Below are positions 43,725 to 51,598 of a stretch of 64,000 nt of DNA, piece after piece. Positions within the stretch are counted from its first letter, which is position 1, and each line of letters starts with the position of its first letter. The notes beneath the pieces were generated by a model. It was not told the DNA's origin. It did no database searches and saw nothing but the letters and a program-made list of their open reading frames with translations. Source of the stretch: SIG351 sp045627045 (GTDB taxonomy: Bacteria; Bacillota; Clostridia; HGM11327). The stretch spans positions 107,048-171,047 of the forward strand of contig JAZQMY010000024.1 in NCBI GenBank assembly GCA_045627045.1, read 5' to 3'. The position numbers and the translations under genes are program-made.

Positions 43725-43752
43725 ATTATACCATTTTAGTTATATTTGTCAA
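43725..43752 (-). promoter_or_regulatory. Promoter of array member 8
   Basis: Minus-strand TTGACA (43747-43752), 16-nt spacer, TATAAT (43725-43730). Confidence 0.8.
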
Positions 43753-43854
43753 TATCATATTTTGCACTTTTTGCACAAATATTAAATTCGTATCCCAAAT
43801 AAACAATATTTGTTTCTGCTCTGCTCTTTATTTTGTCAGTCATAAATTTTTCTG

Positions 43855-43883
43855 TTGCAAAAAAAGAAGATTTATAGTATAAT
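43855..43883 (+). promoter_or_regulatory. Promoter of the ctsR operon
   Basis: TTGCAA (43855-43860), 17-nt spacer, TATAAT (43878-43883). The CtsR operator begins 2 nt after the -10 box, so repressor binding would block initiation. Confidence 0.75.
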
Positions 43884-43885
43884 AA

Positions 43886-43902
43886 AGTCAAAGTCAGTCA
43901 AA
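43886..43902 (+). promoter_or_regulatory. CtsR operator
   Basis: AGTCAAA-GTC-AGTCAAA, a direct repeat with 3-nt spacer that fits the CtsR heptad consensus (A/G)GTCAAA. It overlaps the transcription start of ctsR-mcsA-mcsB-clpC, so the operon is autoregulated and heat- or stress-inducible. Confidence 0.85.
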
Positions 43903-43949
43903 ATATAATTTTGCAGAGTGTTTTCTCTGCGGAAAGGACGTTCACTATC

Positions 43950-44417
43950 ATGCAGAATACGAGTGATATAATCGAATTATTCTTAAAAGACCTCATTTCA
44001 AGGCAAAACGGTGAGCTTGAGCTGAAAAGGAACGAACTTGCAGGGCAATTCAACTGCGCCCCATCCCAGATAAACTACGTTCTCGCCACACGTTTTTCAA
44101 TAAACAGAGGCTATATCGTGACAAGCAGAAAAGGCGGCGGCGGATATATCAGGATAACAAGCATTGACATGTCAAAGCACGATTATATACTGCATATCAT
44201 AAATCAGATCGGTGACACCATCAGCCACGCAGAAGCAATCCAGATAATAAATGGTCTCTACGAAAGAGGAATAGTCTCCACCCGTGAAGCAAAGCTGATG
44301 ATATGCGGACTGAATGACGATACCCCCGGAAGCTTTTCCGAGGAAGAATGCAGGAAAAGAGCCGAAGCACTCAACGCCATGATGCTTGTGCTTATCAACA
44401 ATGACGAAGACAATTAA
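43950..44417 (+). CDS. ctsR: Heat-shock repressor CtsR
   Basis: 155 aa from ATG 43950 (MQNTSDIIELFL), 10 nt after AAAGG; the longer frame starts upstream of the ribosome site. It represses class III heat-shock genes by binding the CtsR box. The N-terminal winged helix-turn-helix (FNCAPSQINYVLATRFS) and the tetraglycine wing SRKGGGGYIRI are diagnostic. The C-terminal domain, which McsB would phosphorylate, is present. First gene of the ctsR-mcsA-mcsB-clpC operon. Confidence 0.95.
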   Translation: MQNTSDIIELFLKDLISRQNGELELKRNELAGQFNCAPSQINYVLATRFSINRGYIVTSRKGGGGYIRITSIDMSKHDYILHIINQIGDTISHAEAIQIINGLYERGIVSTREAKLMICGLNDDTPGSFSEEECRKRAEALNAMMLVLINNDEDN

Positions 44418-44441
44418 TCGAAAAGGACGGTCGACAAATAA

Positions 44442-44939
44442 ATGATGTGCCAGCTTTGCGGGCAGAGGCCCGCTGCAGTCTGTCTTAACATAGATCTTAA
44501 CGGACAAAGAATACAGCAATATATATGCGACGAATGCGCAGAAGAACGCAAGCTGAAGGAGAATCCCTCTCCCGCCGCTGTTCTTGCGCTCGTCAACGAA
44601 ATAAAGAAGAGACAGGAAGAGGAAAAGGTCGCAGAGCCTGACAAATTCTGTTCATCCTGCGGAACTGCCTTCTCTCAATTCAAAAAATCAGGCTTTCTCG
44701 GTTGTCCCGAATGCTACAAATGCTTTGCCGAGGAACTGATTCCTTTTCTCGACAAAATAACAAAGCCTCTTGCTGCTCCCGAAGAGGAAAAATCAGCTCC
44801 TCTGTGCGACACAAGGCTGTTAAAGCTTCAGCTTCTCCAGAAGAGGGCAATAGAAAGTGAAAACTATGAGGAAGCGGCAAAGCTTCGTGATGAGATCGCC
44901 GCATTGAGGAATCCTTCCGGGGTGACAGACAATGAATAA
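44442..44939 (+). CDS. mcsA: McsA, activator of protein arginine kinase (zinc-finger/UVR protein)
   Basis: 165 aa. Four CxxC zinc motifs in the N-terminal two-thirds (CQLCG, CDECA, CSSCG, CPECY) and a C-terminal UVR motif (ESENYEEAAKLRDEI) that contacts ClpC or McsB. McsA activates the kinase McsB and thereby directs proteins to ClpCP. Two adjacent ATG codons begin at 44442. It overlaps mcsB by 8 bp. All zinc Cys pairs are intact, in contrast to the decay seen in mcsB. Confidence 0.93.
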   Translation: MMCQLCGQRPAAVCLNIDLNGQRIQQYICDECAEERKLKENPSPAAVLALVNEIKKRQEEEKVAEPDKFCSSCGTAFSQFKKSGFLGCPECYKCFAEELIPFLDKITKPLAAPEEEKSAPLCDTRLLKLQLLQKRAIESENYEEAAKLRDEIAALRNPSGVTDNE

Positions 44940-45960
44940 GGAAGACGAATACAAATACGTTCTCAACACAACGGTAAGGTTCTTCAGGAATGTTGAAGAT
45001 GTGCCGTTTGCAGGCAAATTCTCCGGAGACGATGCAGAGGATATAAACACTCACGCCAAAGCCGCCTGCGAGGATATCTGGGGAGACAACGTTTGCGAAT
45101 ATAATATAAATAATGTAGATAAAGCAGAGCTTGCTTCATGGTATGACAGAAATTTCTGTCAGGTCAGCTCCGACCCGACATCATACGGCAGGTATATCTT
45201 TACCGATCCTGCAGAAGAGGCTTTTGTCCTCACAAACGAAGCCGAACATATTTTCGTTCAGGCAAAGGAGGATTCGTTTCTTCCCGAAAGAGCATTCAAT
45301 AAAGCAACAGAGCTTGTCAATTCTCTTTCATCACGCATTCCTTTCGTCGTATCCTCCGAAAACGGATTTCTTACGGCGAATCCATACGTTTCAGGTGCGG
45401 CAATGAAGGTCTCATTTCTCCTTCACCTGCCTGCGCTCTCCATCGGCCCCAGGCTCGGAAAGCTGAGCGACGAGCTTGCCGCAAACGGGATCTCCGTCAA
45501 AAGCTTTTACAGTGAAAACAGAAAAGCCTTCGGTGCATTCTGGCAGATAAACAACCTGTGGACGAGAGGCGTCACAGAATCGGAAATACTTGAAATAACA
45601 AAAAAATCAGCTTTACAGCTTATCGAAGCGGAGGAAGAAGCAAGATCGGAGTTTATTGGGAAAAACAGGATCTTCCTTGAGGATCTCGCATGGAGATCTC
45701 TCGGTCTGCTCTCTTCGGCAAGGAAGCTTGAGATGAGAGAATTCATGTCAAACTTCTCAAACGTACGCCTTGCCGCATCGCTCGGTATGTTTGACATTGC
45801 CCCCGATATGCTCGGTGAAATCATGCTTCACGCAATGGACGGATATTTGATAAACTATACCCGTCTTAACGGAATTCCCGAAACGGAAAATTCCGCAGTC
45901 GTAAGGGCACGCATCATAAGGGAGGAGCTCTCCCCCATATTCAGAAAGGCTTTGCTTTAA
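44932..45960 (+). CDS. mcsB: McsB family protein, apparently degenerate arginine kinase
   Basis: 342 aa in the usual mcsA-mcsB-clpC position, with the phosphagen kinase-like fold recognisable (HLPAL, the SNVRLAASLG segment). Compared with Bacillus McsB, hallmark residues are missing. SSRIRLAR reads NTTVRFFR, NEEDHIRIQ reads NEAEHIFVQ, the reactive Cys and Arg of SCPTNVGTGLRAS read ANPYVSGAAMKVS, YGEGSEA reads YSENRKA, and the RDxxRA allosteric site is absent. The protein is therefore likely catalytically inactive or altered. The frame is intact with no stop, so it is not a pseudogene by structure. Alignment by eye. Confidence 0.82.
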   Translation: MNKEDEYKYVLNTTVRFFRNVEDVPFAGKFSGDDAEDINTHAKAACEDIWGDNVCEYNINNVDKAELASWYDRNFCQVSSDPTSYGRYIFTDPAEEAFVLTNEAEHIFVQAKEDSFLPERAFNKATELVNSLSSRIPFVVSSENGFLTANPYVSGAAMKVSFLLHLPALSIGPRLGKLSDELAANGISVKSFYSENRKAFGAFWQINNLWTRGVTESEILEITKKSALQLIEAEEEARSEFIGKNRIFLEDLAWRSLGLLSSARKLEMREFMSNFSNVRLAASLGMFDIAPDMLGEIMLHAMDGYLINYTRLNGIPETENSAVVRARIIREELSPIFRKALL

Positions 45961-45975
45961 GCCGGAAAGGATAAA

Positions 45976-48432
45976 ATGGAAATATTCAATTATATGTCCC
46001 CAAATGCAAAGAAGGTAATGGACAGTGCCGCAGAGGAAGCACGCCTCCAGAAGCAGAACTTCGTGGGTACGGAGCATATTCTGCTTGCCCTTCTGCATGA
46101 GGATTCGGACGTTTCGTTCATATTCAAAGAAACAGGCATAACGCTTGATGAGGTCAGAGAAAAGCTCAACGAGGAGAACAAGCTCAGTGAGGTAATATTC
46201 ACGAACATCATCTCCTACACCGCAAGAGCAAAGGCTGTCCTCCAGAAGTGTGTCAGCCGCGCAAAGCTTCTTCAGGATCCTGTCATCAAAACAGAAGACA
46301 TTGCAATAGCGCTTCTTGAGGATTCCGATTCAAGAGCAGTAAAATGTCTTGCAGGCCTCGGGAAGGATGCAAAGGAGCTTCTCAAAACATTCATCGACCT
46401 TTACGGTGAGCCGAAAAAAGACAATCCGTCAGCGCAAAAGGCGGCTCCCGAGAAAAAGGATCAGAGTCTTCTCCAGAAGTACACAAAGAATCTCTGTTTG
46501 AGCGCCGCAAAGGGACTTCTTGATCCTGTGATAGGAAGAGAAAACGAAATAAACAGAATCCTTCAGATCCTTTGCCGCAGGACAAAAAACAATCCCGTGC
46601 TTATCGGTGAACCGGGTGTCGGCAAGACAGTGATCGTGGAAGGACTCGCCCAGGAGATCGTCAAGGGAAACGTACCCGAAATAATCAAGGGCAAGCAGAT
46701 ACGCTCTCTTGAGCTTGGTGAGCTAGTGGCAGGCTCAAAGTTCAGAGGTGAATTTGAGGAAAGAGTATTCACGATACTTGAAGAAGTCAAGTCTGCCGGG
46801 AATATTATTCTCTTCATTGATGAAATACACACTCTCGTCGGTGCAGGTGCATCCGAGGGCTCCCTCGATGCCGCCAATATCCTCAAGCCGGTGCTTTCAC
46901 GCGGCGAAATACAGGTCATCGGCGCAACAACCACAAAAGAATATAAAAAGCACATTGAAAAGGATGTCGCTCTCGAAAGGCGTTTCCAGCCCATCACCGT
47001 AAATGAGCCGTCCTTCGATGAGACCGTAAAAATACTGGAAGGTCTCCGTTCAAGATACGAAGAGCATCACGGCGTTGAAATCACGGATGAAGCGATCAGA
47101 AGCGCCGTCACTCTCACTCAGCGTTATATTTCGGACAGATTTCTTCCCGACAAGGCAATCGACGTGATAGACGAAGCATCCAGCCGCACAAGGCTTTCCG
47201 TTCACATAGAGCCACCGTCAATGAAGGATCTCGAGAAAAAACTGAAGGAAGCGGAAGAAAAGAAGAAAAAAGCCGTTTCGGAGCAGAATTTTGAGGAAGC
47301 GGCAATTTACCGTGACGAAGAGCGCTCCGTAAAGGCAGAGATAGACACCGCTCTTGCGGAATGGAAGGCAAAGCAGTCATCCGTAAGGCTCAGGGTCTCA
47401 ACAGAAGCAATCGCAGACGTTGTCGCTTTCTGGACTGGTATCCCGGTATCAAAAATATCTGAAAACGAGAAACAGCGTCTCATGAAGCTTGAGGAAGTTC
47501 TCCATGAGCGCGTTATCGGTCAGGATGAAGCCGTAACGGCGATCTCAAAGGCAGTAAGGCGTTCAAGAGCCGGTATTTCCGATCCCCGTCGCCCGATAGG
47601 TTCATTTCTTTTCCTCGGCCCGACAGGTGTCGGCAAAACAGAACTATGCAAAGCACTTGCCGATGCGCTCTTCGGAGACGAGGATGCCATGATAAGGATC
47701 GATATGAGTGAATATATGGAAATGCACTCCGTTTCAAAGCTCATAGGCTCTCCTCCGGGATATGTCGGCTACGACGAAGGCGGTCAGCTCACCGAAAGAG
47801 TAAGAAGAAAGCCTTATTCGGTCATCCTGTTCGATGAGGTAGAAAAAGCTCATCCGGATGTATTCAACATAATGCTTCAGATACTCGATGACGGAAGACT
47901 TACCGACTCCCAGGGCAGGACAGTCAATTTCAGGAACACCGTAATCGTTCTTACAAGCAATGCGGGAGCATCCGCCGTAAAGAAGCAGAACACACTCGGC
48001 TTCGGCGCCGTTGAAAATAACGATTCCGACTACGAAGCAATGAAGTCGCAGATCATGGAAGAGGTCAGAAAGACCTTCAAGCCTGAATTTCTCAACAGAC
48101 TTGACGATGTAATCGCCTTCAGAAAGCTTACTCACGATGATCTTCTCAAAATCGCAGAGCTCATGCTCAACGATACCTTCAGAAGGATCAAAGAAAAGGG
48201 CATCACCGTCACCGCAACGGAAATTGCAAAATCAAAGCTTGCGGAAAAGGGCTACGATCCCGTTTACGGCGCAAGACCGCTTCGCCGTCTCATTCAGAAA
48301 ACAGTCGAGGATAAGCTCTCCGAGTGCATCCTCTCGGCAGATAACATCAACGGAAAGGAATTCGTTTTCGGATGGGGTGAGGATGATTTCATAGTATGTG
48401 AAAAGGTCCCCGCACCGGTTACTCAGATCTGA
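45976..48432 (+). CDS. clpC: ATP-dependent Clp protease ATP-binding subunit ClpC
   Basis: 818 aa Hsp100 unfoldase that feeds substrates, including phosphoarginine-tagged proteins in Bacillus, to ClpP. Two N-terminal Clp repeats (from residue 1 and about 78), Walker A GEPGVGKT at 211-218, the UVR-type middle region (SEQNFEEAAIYRDEE), second Walker A GPTGVGKTELC near 548, and the C-terminal D2-small domain. A ribosome site GGAAAGG precedes ATG 45976. Last member of the CtsR-controlled operon; radA follows 1 nt after its stop. Confidence 0.96.
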   Translation: MEIFNYMSPNAKKVMDSAAEEARLQKQNFVGTEHILLALLHEDSDVSFIFKETGITLDEVREKLNEENKLSEVIFTNIISYTARAKAVLQKCVSRAKLLQDPVIKTEDIAIALLEDSDSRAVKCLAGLGKDAKELLKTFIDLYGEPKKDNPSAQKAAPEKKDQSLLQKYTKNLCLSAAKGLLDPVIGRENEINRILQILCRRTKNNPVLIGEPGVGKTVIVEGLAQEIVKGNVPEIIKGKQIRSLELGELVAGSKFRGEFEERVFTILEEVKSAGNIILFIDEIHTLVGAGASEGSLDAANILKPVLSRGEIQVIGATTTKEYKKHIEKDVALERRFQPITVNEPSFDETVKILEGLRSRYEEHHGVEITDEAIRSAVTLTQRYISDRFLPDKAIDVIDEASSRTRLSVHIEPPSMKDLEKKLKEAEEKKKKAVSEQNFEEAAIYRDEERSVKAEIDTALAEWKAKQSSVRLRVSTEAIADVVAFWTGIPVSKISENEKQRLMKLEEVLHERVIGQDEAVTAISKAVRRSRAGISDPRRPIGSFLFLGPTGVGKTELCKALADALFGDEDAMIRIDMSEYMEMHSVSKLIGSPPGYVGYDEGGQLTERVRRKPYSVILFDEVEKAHPDVFNIMLQILDDGRLTDSQGRTVNFRNTVIVLTSNAGASAVKKQNTLGFGAVENNDSDYEAMKSQIMEEVRKTFKPEFLNRLDDVIAFRKLTHDDLLKIAELMLNDTFRRIKEKGITVTATEIAKSKLAEKGYDPVYGARPLRRLIQKTVEDKLSECILSADNINGKEFVFGWGEDDFIVCEKVPAPVTQI

Positions 48433-48433
48433 T

Positions 48434-49819
48434 ATGGCATCAAAAGCAGTAAAAAACTATGTCTGCCGTGAATGCGGCTACATGACCACAAAATGGCTCG
48501 GCAAATGTCCGTCCTGCAACACATGGTACAGCTTCGACGAAAAGATTCAGGGCAAGGCGGAATCAGCTGCAAAGCCCGATGACGTCTCTCCTGCGCTTCC
48601 TCTTACCGAGGTTTCCACAGACAGTTCCATCCGCTTCAAGACAGGTATGTCAGAGCTTGACAGAGTTCTCGGAGGAGGTCTTGTCGAGGGATCACTCGTG
48701 CTTATAGGCGGCGATCCCGGCATCGGCAAATCCACTCTTATGATGCAGATAAGCAAGTATCTCTCGGATGGCGGAAGAAAGGTTCTCTATGTCTCCGGCG
48801 AGGAATCTGCCAGCCAGATAAAGCTTCGTGCAATGAGGCTTAAAATAAATTCTTCATCTATATACCTCTTTGCCGAAACAAATACAGATGTAATCGTTTC
48901 AAAGGTGCTTGAGGAAAAGCCTGATTTTCTCATTGTTGACTCCATCCAGACAATGAACAGCAAGGAAATTCAGTCCGTTCCCGGCAGTATTGCCCAGGTG
49001 CGTGAGGCAACGTGTCAGTTCATGTCTCTTGCCAAGAAGGAAAACATCCCTGTTTTCGTTGTAGGTCACGTCACAAAGGACGGAGCCATTGCCGGTCCTA
49101 AAATGCTTGAGCATATGGTCGATACGGTTCTCTACTTTGAAGGAAGCGACGATCATTCATTCAGAATATTGAGAGCCGTCAAGAACCGTTTCGGTCCTAC
49201 AAATGAAATCGCTCTGTTTGAAATGGGACAGAACGGCCTTACGGAAATTCTCAACCCGTCGCAGCTCTTTGTCAGCAAGCAGTCAAGCGATGTGCCCGGC
49301 TCGGTCATTACCGCTTCTATCAACGGCACAATGCCGGTTCTCGTTGAAGTGCAGGCGCTCGTATCATCAAACACGTTTGAAGGCAGAGCAAAATGCATTG
49401 TCGGCGGACTTGACCTGAACAGAGTCACTCTTCTCTGCGCAGTTCTTCAGAACAGGCTCGGGCTGGATATCCTCAGCAAGGATATTTTCGTGAACATTGC
49501 AGGCGGTCTCCGGATCCAGGAGCCTGCCATCGACCTTGCCGCAGTGCTTTCGGTTTACTCCGCAAACAGGAATCTCACGATGCCGAAGGGACTCTGCGTT
49601 TTCGGCGAAGTCGGACTTGCAGGAGAAATCAGAGGCGTTTCATTTGCCGAAAAGAGAATATCCGAAGCCGCAAAGATAGGCTTTACAAAGCTCATTATCC
49701 CGTATGACAACAAGGATTCCGCAGCGGACTTTTCAGACGATATGGATATCTGCTGTGCAAGGAATCTGCGTGAAGCAGTCGAGTGGATACTTGATAAACC
49801 AAATAACAAAGCTCGGTAA
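48434..49819 (+). CDS. radA: DNA repair protein RadA
   Basis: 461 aa from ATG 48434 (MASKAVKNYVCREC), 1 nt after the clpC stop; the upstream frame lies wholly in clpC. It is a RecA-like ATPase/helicase for branch migration. The N-terminal zinc finger (CRECGY ... CPSCN), Walker A GGDPGIGKST near residue 88, the RadA-specific KNRFGP motif and the Lon-like C-terminal domain are all present. The clpC-radA linkage is common in Firmicutes. Confidence 0.95.
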   Translation: MASKAVKNYVCRECGYMTTKWLGKCPSCNTWYSFDEKIQGKAESAAKPDDVSPALPLTEVSTDSSIRFKTGMSELDRVLGGGLVEGSLVLIGGDPGIGKSTLMMQISKYLSDGGRKVLYVSGEESASQIKLRAMRLKINSSSIYLFAETNTDVIVSKVLEEKPDFLIVDSIQTMNSKEIQSVPGSIAQVREATCQFMSLAKKENIPVFVVGHVTKDGAIAGPKMLEHMVDTVLYFEGSDDHSFRILRAVKNRFGPTNEIALFEMGQNGLTEILNPSQLFVSKQSSDVPGSVITASINGTMPVLVEVQALVSSNTFEGRAKCIVGGLDLNRVTLLCAVLQNRLGLDILSKDIFVNIAGGLRIQEPAIDLAAVLSVYSANRNLTMPKGLCVFGEVGLAGEIRGVSFAEKRISEAAKIGFTKLIIPYDNKDSAADFSDDMDICCARNLREAVEWILDKPNNKAR

Positions 49820-49834
49820 AACGGAGGATCACTT

Positions 49835-50671
49835 ATGTTATATTTTTACATCATTCTCGGAGCAATATTTCTCATCTGCATCATAAGCCTTATTGCAGGA
49901 GCAAAGTGGCTCAAGGTACGCCGCTATTCCGTAATAACGCCGAAACTTGACAACAATGACGGTATTCTCCGCATTCTTCTCATATCGGATCTGCATGAGA
50001 AAAGCTTCGGCAAAAACAACTCCCGCCTTATCGAAAAGATAGAAGCCATTCTTCCCGACATGATAGTCGTTGCGGGAGACGTTGCCGATACCTACGGCAA
50101 AGTCGGAGGCTCCTACGAGCCGCTCTTTGAAGTGCTTCCGAAGATCGCGCCCACATACCTCGTTCTCGGAAATCATGAATTCTCATCTCACCGCGATATT
50201 GAAATTACCGGCATGGCAACAAACGCAGGCATCCGTCTGCTCGACGACGAATGCGATACGTTCCGCTTTGGAAACGATATCATAAACGTCATAGGTCTGG
50301 GCGACAAGGCCCGTGAAAACATTGTCTGCACGCCTTATGCGGAAAGGCTTGATTACATACCCGTAACTGACTTTGTTAAGCGTTTCAGCATACTCATCTG
50401 CCACAGGCCAGAAGAGCTTGACGCTTTTGCAAAGAGAGGCATCGACCTGATGCTTTCGGGCCACACTCACGGTGGTCAGATGCGTCTTCCGTTCCTCGGC
50501 GGTGTTTTCTCGCCTATGACAAAAAAGCTCTTCCCGAAATACGATATGGGACACTACGGCATTAGAGATATGAATCTCGTTATCACGTCAGGTCTCGGCG
50601 CAAGCGTCATCCCTCTGAGGCTCTTCAACAGACCCGAGATAGCAGTAATAGATGTTGAAGGTGAAGCATAA
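49835..50671 (+). CDS. Membrane-anchored metallophosphoesterase (YkuE/YaeI type)
   Basis: 278 aa with GGAGG before ATG 49835. An N-terminal transmembrane helix (residues about 4-24) is followed by a calcineurin-like phosphoesterase with the metal motifs SDLHEKSFG, VAGDVADTY, LGNHEF and GHTHGGQM. Such proteins hydrolyse phosphodiesters, some UDP-sugars or lipid-linked precursors, on the cytoplasmic face or outside; topology here is not determined. The gene follows radA with a 15-nt gap. Confidence 0.88.
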   Translation: MLYFYIILGAIFLICIISLIAGAKWLKVRRYSVITPKLDNNDGILRILLISDLHEKSFGKNNSRLIEKIEAILPDMIVVAGDVADTYGKVGGSYEPLFEVLPKIAPTYLVLGNHEFSSHRDIEITGMATNAGIRLLDDECDTFRFGNDIINVIGLGDKARENIVCTPYAERLDYIPVTDFVKRFSILICHRPEELDAFAKRGIDLMLSGHTHGGQMRLPFLGGVFSPMTKKLFPKYDMGHYGIRDMNLVITSGLGASVIPLRLFNRPEIAVIDVEGEA

Positions 50672-50727
50672 AACAAAATCAGATTTGCTTTGATTATAGT
50701 ACGGCAATAATCAGAATGGAGAATAAT

Positions 50728-51468
50728 ATGGAATACAAAGCTTTATTCATAGGCGCACACAATGACGAATGCGAATATGGCACAGGAGGAACCGCAAAGC
50801 TTCTTTCCGACCTCGGCGTCGATGTCACTTTTCTCAACGTCGCCGCATCATGGCATTATAACGCATCTGCGGAGGACAAACAAGAAATAATCAGGCAGGA
50901 TTATCTTGCCGCGGAAATACTCGGAATAAAAAAGATCATAGTCGATAACAGAGACAATGAGACTTTTATTTGCTCTCAGGAAAACGTGAGCCTGATATCT
51001 CATTACATTCTTGATATCAACCCTGATATGATTTTCATTCATTATCCGGAGGATAACCATTTTGAACACCGAGAAGTCGCGCGGGCCTCATATCTTGCGC
51101 TCACACTTGCCGCACCTCACGGTGCAAACAACATAAAAGAGGTTTACGCCTTTGAAGCAGGCTCAAATCAAACCGTACAATATTTTCAGCCTGATTTTGG
51201 AATAAACATTTCATCGGTAACAGAAGTATTGGAAAGATCGTTGATGACCTTTGACCAGCACCACGCAAAAGGTGCCTCGCTTTTCAATGAAAAAATGACT
51301 GTCGCAAAATTACGGGGAATGGTTCACGGTTTTCCATTTGCCGAAGTCTTTTCCATAATCAAGTATCCGGACGGAAATAATGATTTTCTTATCCGTCGTC
51401 TGCTGAATGACAAATTCAGATGGTCCGGAAACAGACAATATCCTGCACACGGCAGAATATATTTTTGA
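50728..51468 (+). CDS. PIG-L/LmbE family deacetylase
   Basis: 246 aa from ATG 50728, which has GGAGAATAAT upstream; an earlier ATG at 50716 overlaps that ribosome site. Zinc-site signatures of the PIG-L fold are AHNDE (canonical AHPDDE-like) near residue 9 and the later EDNHFEHREV. Family members N-deacetylate GlcNAc-containing glycolipids, mycothiol-type precursors or oligosaccharides. The second motif residue is Asn instead of Pro, as in some branches. The end of the plus-strand run; a terminator-like hairpin follows. Confidence 0.85.
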   Translation: MEYKALFIGAHNDECEYGTGGTAKLLSDLGVDVTFLNVAASWHYNASAEDKQEIIRQDYLAAEILGIKKIIVDNRDNETFICSQENVSLISHYILDINPDMIFIHYPEDNHFEHREVARASYLALTLAAPHGANNIKEVYAFEAGSNQTVQYFQPDFGINISSVTEVLERSLMTFDQHHAKGASLFNEKMTVAKLRGMVHGFPFAEVFSIIKYPDGNNDFLIRRLLNDKFRWSGNRQYPAHGRIYF

Positions 51469-51523
51469 AGCAGTTATGGCGGGTACCTTTCTTTATTTAT
51501 TCTGCACAAATCACAACATGACA

Positions 51524-51547
51524 AAAGCCTCCCGTCAGGGAGGCTTT
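51524..51547. terminator. Hairpin after the PIG-L gene
   Basis: AAAGCCTCCC-GTCA-GGGAGGCTTT, a perfect 10-bp stem. The T-run is displaced, so it is a terminator-like structure between convergent genes. Confidence 0.65.
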
Positions 51548-51598
51548 GATATTATACTTTTTCAGTCAGCTATAGTATTCTGAAATTCATCCGATTTT

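Noticed and set aside
44932..45960. Sequencing error or frameshift as cause of the odd McsB
   Set aside because: The frame is continuous over its full length, with similarity to McsB before and after each altered motif, so substitutions and not frameshifts explain the changes.
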